NCBI GenBank assembly: GCA_963666505.2
Contig: CAXXXL010000003.1
Location: 992,001 to 1,056,000, forward strand
From: JABGQS01 sp963666505
Lineage (GTDB): Bacteria; Bacillota; Clostridia; Christensenellales; SZUA-584
Direction of reading: 5' to 3'
DNA length: 64,000 nucleotides
The first letter of the stretch is position 1, and each line of letters begins with the position of its first letter. A program made the position numbers and the translations under genes. Below are positions 8,698 through 17,150 of this stretch, piece after piece. The notes below the pieces were generated by a model that saw nothing but the letters and a program-made list of their open reading frames with translations, was not told the origin of the DNA and did no database searches.

Positions 8698-9492
8698 CTA
8701 TTTCTCGTGCCAGATATCTGGGTTTTCTTCAAGCATCCACACATGGGGCTCGTCATCTATACGCGTTTTTTCCCACGGATAGTCATCTAAGTGCCGTATT
8801 CCCCAAACATAAAACATTGCGTAACCCGGTGCAGCAGATTGTGAATGAAACTTATCGGTGATAATTAGTAGCCCGTTGTGACGCACTTCATAAACACTTC
8901 CATTAGTAAAACCTGCGCCGAACCCCTGCAGCTTGTCAAAACGATAGAAGTAAACTTCCGGCTGCGGGTGATGGTGGGGAGGATAGCTCGACCAGCATCC
9001 AGGGAATGTTACGACTTCGCCAAGCACCATGTTTGAATACGGTGCGGTACTGTAGTCAAATATAGTTCGTATATCTCTGCGCATCGTGCCACCGAGTTCC
9101 CCGTTTGCACCGGCACGCTGAGTATGCGTATCTTCCGGTGAATAAAACTTTGCTGCGAATTCATTCTGGTTGTTTGTCTTCTGAATAAAAAGTTCGCTGT
9201 GGGTATTGGCAGAGATCGTGCAAGCGGTGCCACGGGGCGCATGCAGACAAAATGGGTTTTCGTCGAATTCACTTGTCCGCTTTGCAGGTGCTTTTTGGTT
9301 ATCCCATTCAAATACAACGTCACCGGTCAGAAGAAGCACTGCGGCTTCTTTATCAGCTTCACAGATTTGATAAGATTCTCCCAGCTCAAGGACGAGCATG
9401 CCTACATCCATCATAGCCAGGCGTCCATCTGGCGAATTCAGAGCAATATATTCATTGTATCCAGCTTGGATATCCTGCTTTTCAATATACAT
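8698..9492 (-). CDS. iolB: IolB-like 5-deoxy-glucuronate isomerase
   Basis: 264 residues of the IolB/KduI double-cupin fold. The block SSYPPHHHPQPEVYFYRF holds the metal ligands His173, His175 and Glu179 in the spacing seen in IolB, and PGYAMFYVWGIRH follows later. IolB isomerises 5-deoxy-D-glucuronate to 2-deoxy-5-keto-D-gluconate in inositol breakdown. None of the other iol genes (iolC, D, E, G, J) is in the window, so it may work on a related deoxy-uronate here. GGAGGT lies five bases before the ATG. It is transcribed divergently from the VOC-transketolase-GAPDH-PGK operon across a short AT-rich control region. Confidence 0.8.
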   Translation of the reverse strand: MYIEKQDIQAGYNEYIALNSPDGRLAMMDVGMLVLELGESYQICEADKEAAVLLLTGDVVFEWDNQKAPAKRTSEFDENPFCLHAPRGTACTISANTHSELFIQKTNNQNEFAAKFYSPEDTHTQRAGANGELGGTMRRDIRTIFDYSTAPYSNMVLGEVVTFPGCWSSYPPHHHPQPEVYFYRFDKLQGFGAGFTNGSVYEVRHNGLLIITDKFHSQSAAPGYAMFYVWGIRHLDDYPWEKTRIDDEPHVWMLEENPDIWHEK

Positions 9493-9525
9493 ATCAGACC
9501 TCCTTTAATATAGCATTAGTAACTG

Positions 9526-9555
9526 TTGACAAAAATATATTAATATATTAATATA
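9526..9555 (+). promoter_or_regulatory. Promoter and palindromic operator for the VOC-tkt-gap-pgk operon
   Basis: TTGACA (9526-9531), 17 bases, then TAATAT (9549-9554). A perfect 20-bp palindrome TATATTAATATATTAATATA (9536-9555) covers the spacer and -10. It sits midway between the iolB-like and VOC genes and could be read by one regulator controlling both directions. AT-rich palindromes can arise by chance, so the operator role is an inference. Confidence 0.65.
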
Positions 9556-9605
9556 GATGTGTCAAGTAAATATACAAAAATATAAGCTAAAAAGGAGTAT
9601 GAATC

Positions 9606-10016
9606 ATGATTTTACAGCATATCGCATTGTGGACTCGTCAATTAGAAGAAATGAAGGATTTTTATCAAAAGTATTTTGGCGGCAAGCCGAATGAAAAATA
9701 TGAATCAGATAAAGAGTTTAATGCTCACTTTTCATCATATTTTTTAGAATTTGACAGCGGGGCTCAGCTTGAGATTATGCAGATGGACACGATTGCCGAC
9801 GGGATAAATGCCGGCGGTCATGAATCGATCGGGCTTACGCATATTGCATTCAGCGTAGATGATCCAAAGCAAGTCGATGAGCTCGTCGAGAAACTCAAAA
9901 TAAAAGGATATACCATTGCCGGAGGGCCAAGGCGGACTGGGGATGATTATTATGAAGCGGTCGTGCTTGATCCGGACGGGAACCGTGTAGAGATTGTTGT
10001 ACCCCCTAAAGAGTAG
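9606..10016 (+). CDS. VOC-superfamily protein (glyoxalase/epimerase-like)
   Basis: 136 residues forming two beta-alpha-beta-beta-beta modules. It starts ILQHIALWTRQLEEMKDFYQKYFG and ends with VLDPDGNRVEIV. Metal ligands expected for the family are present: His5, a Glu in QLEIMQ, His in GLTHIAF, and Glu in the last strand. VOC enzymes include glyoxalase I, methylmalonyl-CoA epimerase, isomerases and dioxygenases. As first gene of an operon with transketolase and triose-phosphate enzymes, an isomerase or epimerase acting on a sugar or keto-acid is plausible but unproven. AAGGAG lies upstream of the ATG. Confidence 0.85.
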   Translation: MILQHIALWTRQLEEMKDFYQKYFGGKPNEKYESDKEFNAHFSSYFLEFDSGAQLEIMQMDTIADGINAGGHESIGLTHIAFSVDDPKQVDELVEKLKIKGYTIAGGPRRTGDDYYEAVVLDPDGNRVEIVVPPKE

Positions 10017-10074
10017 GCAAGTATCTTTACTAAAAAGCCAGCATTTGGCTTTATTGAACTAAGGAAGTGTTTTG

Positions 10075-10932
10075 ATGATTAAACAAAAAGAAAAAGAATT
10101 AAATCAATATGCAGCTCAGATAAGGTTTGAAACCCTGAAGGAATTTGGGAGCCTCGGCTTTGGGCACGTAGGCGGAGCGATGAGCATAACAGATACGATT
10201 GCAGTGCTGTATGGGGCTGTAATGAACATTGACCCAAGCGACCCGGACTGGGAAGAGCGGGACTGGTTGGTGTGCTCAAAAGGGCATGCGGGGCCGACTA
10301 TATATGCGACGCTGGCGCTGGAAGGGTATTTCGACAAAGAAATGCTCTTAACGCTCAACAAGGGCGGCACCAGCCTTCCGAGCCACTGCGACAGGAACCT
10401 AACGCCGGGCATAGACATGACAACAGGCTCGCTGGGGCAGGGCATGAGCACGGCGATAGGTGTGGCGCTCGGCAATCGGCTGGATAAACGCAGCAGCTTT
10501 GTATACCTCATACTCGGCGACGGTGAACTGAACGAAGGACAGGTGTGGGAAGGCGCTTTGTTTGCAAACCATTTTAAGGTTGATAACCTCATCGCTTTCG
10601 TGGACTACAATAAACAGCAGCTTGACGGGTATACGAAGGATATCATGGACTTAGGAGACATTGCGGCAAAATTCGAAAGCTTTGGATGGCATGCTCAGAG
10701 TATCGATGGACATGACGTTGCGGCGATATACGAAGCGATAGAAAATGCAAAAGCAGCAAAGGGAAGTCCGTCAGTTATAGTGCTAAACACTCAAAAAGGC
10801 AAGGGATGCACATTTGCGGAAGGTATAGTGAACAATCATCATATGGCGTTTACGCAGGAGCAGTGCGATGAAGCGATAAATGAGGCAAAAGATGTACTTG
10901 CACAATATGAACAGAGAGGCGGTGCAGAATAA
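10075..10932 (+). CDS. Transketolase, N-terminal (TPP-binding) subunit
   Basis: 285 residues matching the first half of transketolase. The thiamine diphosphate/Mg motif is GDGELNEGQVWEGA, with the substrate-side SKGHAGPTIYA and SLGQGMSTAIG. ATG 10075 is preferred over the TTG at 10072 because AAGGAAG is then eight bases away. It pairs with the next gene, which supplies the pyrimidine-binding and C-terminal domains. Split transketolases are common in Clostridia, archaea and specialised sugar pathways. It transfers a two-carbon ketol unit between sugar phosphates. Placement before GAPDH and PGK suggests it releases or consumes glyceraldehyde 3-phosphate or an analogue. Confidence 0.93.
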   Translation: MIKQKEKELNQYAAQIRFETLKEFGSLGFGHVGGAMSITDTIAVLYGAVMNIDPSDPDWEERDWLVCSKGHAGPTIYATLALEGYFDKEMLLTLNKGGTSLPSHCDRNLTPGIDMTTGSLGQGMSTAIGVALGNRLDKRSSFVYLILGDGELNEGQVWEGALFANHFKVDNLIAFVDYNKQQLDGYTKDIMDLGDIAAKFESFGWHAQSIDGHDVAAIYEAIENAKAAKGSPSVIVLNTQKGKGCTFAEGIVNNHHMAFTQEQCDEAINEAKDVLAQYEQRGGAE

Positions 10933-11900
10933 TGAGTGTATCGATTGCAAAAGAATTTGTAAAAGACAAAAGAATGATGCGGGATGTATACTGCGCAACC
11001 CTGATGGACATGGCAGAGCACGACAAGCGTGTAGTTTCGCTGGATGCCGACCTAATGAAGTCTATGGGGATGATCCCGTTCATGGAGAAGTACCCTGACA
11101 GAACGTTTAACTGCGGCGTTATGGAAGCAAACATGATAGGAGTGGCGGCAGGGTTGTCTGCAACGGACAAGATACCGTTTGCGCATACGTTTGGGCCTTT
11201 TGCATCGAGGCGCTGCTATGACCAGGTGTTCATATCGGCTGCCTATGCGCAGCTTAATGTGAGGATAATAGGCAGTGACCCGGGTATAACAGCAGCGTTC
11301 AACGGCGGCACGCACATGCCGTTTGAAGATATGGGAATCATGCGAAATGTGCCGGGTATAACGATAATCGAGCCGACCGACGGAGTGATGCTGGAGAACA
11401 TAATGCGGCAGGTAAAGGACATGTATGGTGTGTTCTATATAAGGCTGCTGCGCAAAGAACCAGTTAAGATATATGAAGAAGGCAGCGAGTTTGATATAGG
11501 CAAGGGCGTCGTGCTAAAAGAAGGCACGGACGTAACGCTCATCACGAGTGGGTTCTTGACGGGTGAGACACTCAAGGCGGCAGATATGCTGGAAGAGGAC
11601 GGGCTGTCTGCAAAAGTAGTCAATATATTCACATGGAAGCCAATCGACAAAGAGCTGATAATACAGAGCGCAGAGCAAACCGGAGCTATAGTAACGGTAG
11701 AGAACCACAGCACACTCAACGGTCTTGGCTCGGCTGTGGCTGAAGTATTGGTGGAGAATGTGCTTGTACCCATGGAGAGGATAGGCAGCCGGGACAGGTT
11801 TGGGCAGGTCGGGCCGGTAGACTATCTGCAGAAGGAATACGAGATGACGGCGCAGGATATTGTTAAAAAAGCCAAGAAAGCTATACAAAGAAAAGTTTAA
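10932..11900 (+). CDS. Transketolase, C-terminal subunit
   Basis: 322 residues covering the pyrimidine-binding and transketolase C domains: NCGVMEANMIGVAAGLS (the catalytic Glu region), PFAHTFGPFASRRCYDQVF, then a C-domain with VTLITSGF and VVNIFTWKPID. The start overlaps the stop of the N-terminal subunit by one base (TAATG), so the two are translationally coupled and must form one enzyme. The split is the usual one for two-gene transketolases and not a broken gene. Confidence 0.93.
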   Translation: MSVSIAKEFVKDKRMMRDVYCATLMDMAEHDKRVVSLDADLMKSMGMIPFMEKYPDRTFNCGVMEANMIGVAAGLSATDKIPFAHTFGPFASRRCYDQVFISAAYAQLNVRIIGSDPGITAAFNGGTHMPFEDMGIMRNVPGITIIEPTDGVMLENIMRQVKDMYGVFYIRLLRKEPVKIYEEGSEFDIGKGVVLKEGTDVTLITSGFLTGETLKAADMLEEDGLSAKVVNIFTWKPIDKELIIQSAEQTGAIVTVENHSTLNGLGSAVAEVLVENVLVPMERIGSRDRFGQVGPVDYLQKEYEMTAQDIVKKAKKAIQRKV

Positions 11901-11920
11901 TTTTTCAGGAGGTTCAAGAT

Positions 11921-12931
11921 ATGATAAAAGTAGGCGTAGCGGGATACGGAGTGATAGGGCAGCGGCTGGCGGACGGAGTGGCATGCCAGGGCGACATGGA
12001 GCTGGTGGGCGTGGCGGACATTGCCCCAACGATATCGGTAAGAGCATTAAAGCACAAAGGTATGCCTTACAAAATGTTCAACGTAGACCCGAGCAATAAA
12101 GCTATGGAGCAGGCAGGCATACCAGTATCGGGCAGCTTTGAAGAGCTGGTGCAGGAGTGCGATATAATGCTGGACAGCAGCCCAGGCGGCATAGGAGCAA
12201 AGAACAAAGAGCTGTACGTTAAGCATAACACCAAAGCAGTGTTCCAGGGCGGCGAGAAGAACGAAGTAGCTGACGTGTTCTTTCACGGATACGCCAACTA
12301 CGAAGCTGGCGTGGGAGCAGATTACCTAAAGCTGACAAGCTGCAACACCACAGGGCTGATACGTGCGGTAGACATGCTGGACAGAGCAGTAGGCCTGGAC
12401 AAGGTAGCGATAACGATAATCAGAAGGGTAGCAGACCCGGGCGACTATCACAGGGGCCTTACAAACGCACTGCAGGTAGCCAAAGCGCCCAGCCACCAGG
12501 CAGAAGACCTTATGACTATAATGCCGCATGTGCCGTGCACGGGCATACTGGTGCATACGCCTGTGACGCACGGGCATATCATAACAGTGATCGCAACGCC
12601 TAAGAAGAAGATAGAGAAGGATGACCTCTGGGAGATGGCAAACGAGCACCCGAGGATAATGCCGGTACGGCTGGAAGACGGATTCCTTGGTAATGCATCG
12701 ATGTTCCGCTGGGCAAGAGACATAGGCAACAATCGCGGTGATATGTATGAAGTTGCGCTGTGGGAAGAATCGATAGTCAAGTCGGGCGACGACATAATGT
12801 TTGCTATAAACATACCGCAGGAAGCTGTAGTTATTCCTGAAAACATAGACGCTATCCGTGCAGCAATGAAGATGCAGCTGACTAGAGAAGAAGGCACAGC
12901 GGAAACTAACAAATACCTTGGGATGAAATAA
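11921..12931 (+). CDS. Type II (archaeal-type) glyceraldehyde-3-phosphate dehydrogenase
   Basis: 336 residues aligning by eye with archaeal phosphorylating GAPDH and not with the bacterial GapA family. The Rossmann start is KVGVAGYGVIGQRLADGV, with DSSPGGIGAKNKELY, the FQGGEKNEVAD loop, the catalytic block SCNTTGLIRAVD with Cys141, and IIRRVADPGD. The enzyme oxidises glyceraldehyde 3-phosphate to 1,3-bisphosphoglycerate with NAD(P). AGGAGG lies upstream of the ATG. It is followed four bases later by an archaeal-type PGK. A typical clostridium should already carry standard GapA/Pgk elsewhere, so this pair is probably pathway-specific. It could act on a GAP analogue. Confidence 0.9.
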   Translation: MIKVGVAGYGVIGQRLADGVACQGDMELVGVADIAPTISVRALKHKGMPYKMFNVDPSNKAMEQAGIPVSGSFEELVQECDIMLDSSPGGIGAKNKELYVKHNTKAVFQGGEKNEVADVFFHGYANYEAGVGADYLKLTSCNTTGLIRAVDMLDRAVGLDKVAITIIRRVADPGDYHRGLTNALQVAKAPSHQAEDLMTIMPHVPCTGILVHTPVTHGHIITVIATPKKKIEKDDLWEMANEHPRIMPVRLEDGFLGNASMFRWARDIGNNRGDMYEVALWEESIVKSGDDIMFAINIPQEAVVIPENIDAIRAAMKMQLTREEGTAETNKYLGMK

Positions 12932-12935
12932 GCAA

Positions 12936-14177
12936 ATGAAGTATGGTATTAAGACGATAGACGACTTTGATGTAAACGGCAAGACTGTTCTTTTAAGAGT
13001 AGACATAAACCAGCCGGTGGATAAGGAAACGAACACGCTTAAAGACACGACGAGAATAAAGGGCTGTGTGCCTACAATCAAAGAGCTTTCCGACAAGGGC
13101 GCAAAGCTGGTCATACTGGCGCATCAGGGCAGCGACATAGAGTATCAGAACTACTGGAACCTTTCGCCGCACGCAAAGGTGATAAGCGAACTTGCAGGCA
13201 AAGAAGTGCAGTTCGTGCCGGACGTGTGCGGACCGTATGCACAGAATAAGATACAGCAGCTCAGCAGCGGCGAGATACTGCTGCTCGACAACGTGCGGTT
13301 CATGGCGGAAGAGATGACGCTGTTTGAAACAAAGCTAAACCTAACGCCGGAGCAGATGGCAAAGACGCAGGTGGTGAGCAAGCTCTCGCCGCTTGCAGAT
13401 ATATATGTATGCGACGCTTTTGCGGCAGCGCACCGTGCCCAGCCGACACTCATCGGGTTCGAGCAGATTCTCCCGTCAGCGATGGGCAGGCTGTTCGAGA
13501 AGGAATATGAAGTGCTGTCAGATATACTCGAAGCCCCGAAACGTCCGTGCGTGTTCGTGCTGGGCGGTGCAAAGATACAGGATGCTTTTCTTATGATGGA
13601 CAAGGTGCTTGTTGAAGGCATCGCCGACAAAGTGCTGTGCGGAGGACTGCTGGGACAAGTGATGCTATTAGCGAAAGGCATCAATATAGGCAAGCCTTCA
13701 GAAGACTATATTTATAAAAAAAATCTTGGCGAGTTTATAGAAAAATCAAAGCGGCTTCTTGCGGATTTTAATGACAGGATAGTACTGCCTGTGGATGTTT
13801 CGTACACAGATGATAATAAAAGGATTACGATAACCACGGATGGGCTGCCAACAGACGAAGTTATTCTTGATATTGGAGAAACAACAGCGGAGCTTTTTGC
13901 TATGGAAATAAAAGGCGCGAATACGGTATTCGTAAACGGCCCGATGGGCGTTTTTGAAGAAACCCTTACGGAATATGGCACAAAGACGGTGTGGCAGGCA
14001 CTGACTGATTCGCGAGCCTATACAGTGGTCGGCGGAGGAGACAGCGTTGCTGCTACCAACAAATATGATATGACGGAGGACATAAGGTATATCTGTACAG
14101 GCGGAGGTGCTCTTGTGAGGTTCCTCTCCGGCGAAGAGCTGCCTGTTGTAGGGGCTCTTAAAAATTCAAAACAATAG
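12936..14177 (+). CDS. pgk: Phosphoglycerate kinase, archaeal type
   Basis: 413 residues. LRVDINQP (Arg21, Asp23, Asn25) and LLLDNVRFMAEE give the 3-phosphoglycerate side. VLGGAKIQDAF and VVGGGDSVAATNKYDM give the nucleotide side. Wording such as LRVDINQP and KLVILAHQG matches archaeal PGKs more than the bacterial LRVDFNVP form. It makes ATP from 1,3-bisphosphoglycerate. Only four bases separate it from the type II GAPDH, so both are one transcriptional and probably one inheritance unit. It ends the operon and is followed by a strong terminator. Confidence 0.9.
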   Translation: MKYGIKTIDDFDVNGKTVLLRVDINQPVDKETNTLKDTTRIKGCVPTIKELSDKGAKLVILAHQGSDIEYQNYWNLSPHAKVISELAGKEVQFVPDVCGPYAQNKIQQLSSGEILLLDNVRFMAEEMTLFETKLNLTPEQMAKTQVVSKLSPLADIYVCDAFAAAHRAQPTLIGFEQILPSAMGRLFEKEYEVLSDILEAPKRPCVFVLGGAKIQDAFLMMDKVLVEGIADKVLCGGLLGQVMLLAKGINIGKPSEDYIYKKNLGEFIEKSKRLLADFNDRIVLPVDVSYTDDNKRITITTDGLPTDEVILDIGETTAELFAMEIKGANTVFVNGPMGVFEETLTEYGTKTVWQALTDSRAYTVVGGGDSVAATNKYDMTEDIRYICTGGGALVRFLSGEELPVVGALKNSKQ

Positions 14178-14242
14178 TGGATGAAAGCCAGTGATAACAA
14201 AAGATGGAGCGTTCTTGCTAATGCATGCTGTCATTGGAGGAT

Positions 14243-14276
14243 AAAAACATAGTCTGCTATAGCAGACTATGTTTTT
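14243..14276. terminator. Intrinsic terminator after the pgk gene
   Basis: A perfectly self-complementary 34-base element centred on GTCTGCTATAGCAGAC, with A-tract before and T-tract after. It ends the VOC-tkt-gap-pgk operon. The rest of the 310-base gap 14178-14487 holds only the promoter of the next gene and nothing else recognised. Confidence 0.9.
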
Positions 14277-14421
14277 TTCTGCTCATCAAGAATAATGAAG
14301 ATAGGTATGGAGCTTTTATATTTTGAGTTATGCCTTAAACTGCATGGAGGCGGAACTGACAAACGAAGTGTAGAAATGAGTCTATCTTTTGTGATTATAG
14401 GCTTTTCCTTTTTACATGATA

Positions 14422-14430
14422 TGGTATAAT
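14422..14430 (+). promoter_or_regulatory. Extended -10 promoter of the MutS-like gene
   Basis: TGGTATAAT at 14422-14430 is a full TATAAT with the TGn extension. No convincing -35 at 17 bases. It lies 57 bases before the ATG at 14488. Confidence 0.6.
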
Positions 14431-14487
14431 TGATAAAGATATACATAACAGCTGCACACTGCATAATAAGGAAAGAGGAGTACTTAC

Positions 14488-16137
14488 ATGGCAGCACTTT
14501 CAAACCCATTAATAATCGCTGCTTTTGCTGCTACCGGAGCATTGATATTGGCACTGGCATTGATTCTGTTCATCCGCAACGCCAACAAAAAGAAGGACAA
14601 CCGGATAATGGAGGCCTTCGGCAAAGTTCCTGTTTTTGAAGACAAAGACATAAAGGGTATAGATTCATACCATAATTATTTCGCCAAAGCGAACGAATAC
14701 AACAAACGCATCGACGAGACAACATGGAACGACCTTAATATGGACGATGTTTTTTTAAGAATGAACGCGTGTTCTTCCTCCGTCGGTGAAGAGTATTTGT
14801 ACCATCTGCTTCACGATATCGAGCAAGACGAGGATATACTGGAAAACAGAGGCAGCCTTGTGGAGTGGTTTGCGGAAAACCCGCAAAAGCGGCTCGAAAC
14901 GCAGAAGATACTAGCGAGCATCGGTAAGCGAAGAAACAACGGTCTCAGCTTTTATATTTTTAATGCGGATGCAAAGAAAATAAAGCATGCATGGATACTG
15001 ACGATTATGGCAGCTCTTCCACTTGCCGGGCTTCTTCTTATGTCGTTTTTTCTTGTGGCAGGAGTGGTGATGACAGCAGCTTCCATACTGGCTAATTTCG
15101 CTGTGTATTACTTCACCAGCCTAAAGATAGAATCGCAGCTGGAGAGCATGAAATACTTTTCATCAATGCTCTTTGGAGCAAAGGCGCTAAGAAAAAAGGC
15201 TGGTGAAGAACTGAAACAAAAAGGTTTTGACCTTGAGTCTGCGGTAAAACCTTTTAAAAAACTGGGGGGAACGATGCCCGGCCGAGCAAAGCAAAATCTT
15301 ATCGAACTTGAAGCACTGACGGTTATTTTCAAGGCTGTCTTTCTGCTGGATCTGGTGTTGTATAACCGTGCGGTAAACACTATGCACAAGCACAAAAAAG
15401 AGTTTGGAGATCTTTACCGGCTGGTAGGCGAAATAGACACGGCAATAAGCACAGCATCTTTCAGGAAAAGCATTAAGCATTGCTGCACGCCGCAGTTTAC
15501 AGAAGAGAAAGGTGTTAAGTTTAACGGTATGCTGCACCCTTTGCTGAAAGACCCAGTTACCAATAACGGCGAACTTGTGGACGACAGTCTTATTACGGGC
15601 TCAAACGCTTCAGGAAAATCTACATTCATAAAAGGTATTGCTGTAAACAACATACTGGCACAGACAATCTATACCTGCTGTGCCCGGCAGTATAAATTGA
15701 AGCGCTGTTATGTAGCGACGTCGATGGCACTTCGTGACAACATTGTCAGCGCAGAGAGCTATTTCGTTGCTGAAATAAAGTCTTTAAAGCGCATTATCGG
15801 CTATACGAAGGAGCAGTACTGCACATGTTTTATTGACGAAATACTGAGGGGCACGAACACTAACGAGCGTATCGCTGCATCAACTGCCGTCCTTCATATG
15901 CTGCATGGGTCCGGCAGCCTCTGTGTCGTTGCATCGCATGACATAGAGCTTACGAAAATACTTAAAGACAGTTATGACAACTATCATTTTAGCGAAAAGA
16001 TAAAAGGAAATGAAATAGAGTTCGACTATCTTCTTAAAGAAGGGCCTTCAAGAACAACTAACGCTATCAAGCTGCTCGAATATATGGGATTTGAAAAACA
16101 GGTAGTTGATGAAGCTCTAAGGCTGCTGGAAAGTTGA
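14488..16137 (+). CDS. Membrane-anchored MutS-family ATPase
   Basis: 549 residues. An N-terminal transmembrane helix (about 7-30) and a hydrophobic hairpin (about 166-210) flank a helical region. The C-terminal third is a MutS domain V ATPase: Walker A GSNASGKST (371-379), Walker B CFIDE (447-451) followed by LRGTN, and a late CVVASHDIEL. MutS mismatch-recognition domains I and II are absent, so this is not mismatch repair MutS. Similar membrane MutS-like proteins occur in Bacillota, with no established function known to me. AGAGGAG lies seven bases upstream of the ATG. It appears to be a single-gene unit. Confidence 0.85.
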   Translation: MAALSNPLIIAAFAATGALILALALILFIRNANKKKDNRIMEAFGKVPVFEDKDIKGIDSYHNYFAKANEYNKRIDETTWNDLNMDDVFLRMNACSSSVGEEYLYHLLHDIEQDEDILENRGSLVEWFAENPQKRLETQKILASIGKRRNNGLSFYIFNADAKKIKHAWILTIMAALPLAGLLLMSFFLVAGVVMTAASILANFAVYYFTSLKIESQLESMKYFSSMLFGAKALRKKAGEELKQKGFDLESAVKPFKKLGGTMPGRAKQNLIELEALTVIFKAVFLLDLVLYNRAVNTMHKHKKEFGDLYRLVGEIDTAISTASFRKSIKHCCTPQFTEEKGVKFNGMLHPLLKDPVTNNGELVDDSLITGSNASGKSTFIKGIAVNNILAQTIYTCCARQYKLKRCYVATSMALRDNIVSAESYFVAEIKSLKRIIGYTKEQYCTCFIDEILRGTNTNERIAASTAVLHMLHGSGSLCVVASHDIELTKILKDSYDNYHFSEKIKGNEIEFDYLLKEGPSRTTNAIKLLEYMGFEKQVVDEALRLLES

Positions 16138-16233
16138 GGATAATTATAAAGATACTTGCTGCCGCAAATAGCATAGATTTCCTTATATTGCATATAAACT
16201 ACCATAAAAAAGCATTATTACCCTAAATCCACA

Positions 16234-16281
16234 CTTTTGAAACAATAAAATAAAAAAAGCTGAAAAAATTTGTTTCAAAAG
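16234..16281. repeat. Long inverted repeat upstream of the secreted-protein gene
   Basis: Arms CTTTTGAAACAA (16234-16245) and TTGTTTCAAAAG (16270-16281) are perfectly complementary over 12 bp, with an A-rich 24-base loop. No T-run follows in either direction. It lies between the MutS-like gene and the acidic secreted protein and could be an operator or RNA structure. Confidence 0.6.
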
Positions 16282-16423
16282 ATATTAAAAAGGTTATATT
16301 ATCAATAAGTGTAATTATACATTTTTATTTAGATGCTTTTGACGTACAGTCCTTTTTCGATGCTCGGAATGTTTGGGTAAGGCTCACAAGTATCTGCAAA
16401 TTCAACAGGGAAGGGGAGATGTT

Positions 16424-17083
16424 ATGAAGAGATTTTTGACGGTATTAGTTGTGCTGGCGATGATTCTATCGCTGTTCATGACTACAGCACTCGCCGATAA
16501 ACCGGATAATAAGCCAAAAGACAAAGAAGAGACTTATGAGCCGGATATGGGAGACCCGGGAGATGGCGAGGATCCTGGCGACGGTGAGGATGAGCTGGAA
16601 GGACCAAAAAAACCGAACGAAAAGCGTGACGCTAAGATGCTCTTTAAAGAGGAGACACGTCCGCTTATAGACGAGATTCATGCGAACCAGGAAGAATGGG
16701 GCGCACTCGGTGACCAGCAGGATATTCTCGGCGAATGCATAGATGCCTATATCGAAGGTATTATAGAAGCGGGCGGAGCGCTTGATGAAGCTACTATTGC
16801 ATTTATAAAAGAGAAAACTGCGCAGATCAAGGATTTAAAGAACAGCATGAAGGGGTTAAAAGACGACATCCACGCATCGTGGAAGACGTATATAGAAGCG
16901 AAGAAAGCATCGGATGTTGAAGCTGGCAATGCGGCTCTTAGTGCGATTATCGTGAACCAGGAAGCAAGGATAGCGATAAGGCTTCAGATAGTTGAGATAA
17001 TGAGCGAGCTGTGCCCGGTACTGGGAGTAGAAGTTCCGGCTGATGAACCCGGTGACGGCGAAGTTACTGGAGACGAAGTATAG
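16424..17083 (+). CDS. Secreted acidic helical protein, function unknown
   Basis: 219 residues from ATG 16424; GGGGAG precedes it. Residues 1-24 (MKRFLTVLVVLAMILSLFMT and TALA) are a signal peptide with an ALA cleavage site. A highly acidic low-complexity linker with repeated DPGDGE units follows, then a helical charged domain of about 130 residues (DEIHANQEEWGAL, AQIKDLKNSMKGLKDD), and a second PGDGE-containing acidic tail. The layout resembles small exported helical chaperone-like or cell-wall proteins. No family was recognised. No lipobox, sortase or anchor motif was seen. Confidence 0.75.
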   Translation: MKRFLTVLVVLAMILSLFMTTALADKPDNKPKDKEETYEPDMGDPGDGEDPGDGEDELEGPKKPNEKRDAKMLFKEETRPLIDEIHANQEEWGALGDQQDILGECIDAYIEGIIEAGGALDEATIAFIKEKTAQIKDLKNSMKGLKDDIHASWKTYIEAKKASDVEAGNAALSAIIVNQEARIAIRLQIVEIMSELCPVLGVEVPADEPGDGEVTGDEV

Positions 17084-17114
17084 GTTTCTGTAATCAAATA
17101 TTTTATTGAAACAG

Positions 17115-17150
17115 TCAAAAGGTTCTTAGGTAATAAGGGCCTTTTGATTT
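17115..17150 (+). terminator. Probable intrinsic terminator
   Basis: TCAAAAGG / CCTTTTGA arms with an inner CTTA/TAAG pairing and a short T-run follow the secreted-protein gene. Confidence 0.6.

Noticed and set aside
10075..11900. Sulfoglycolytic transketolase (SqwGH-like) interpretation of the split transketolase
   Set aside because: No sulfoquinovosidase, SQ isomerase or sulfolactaldehyde enzyme is present, so this remains only an analogy.
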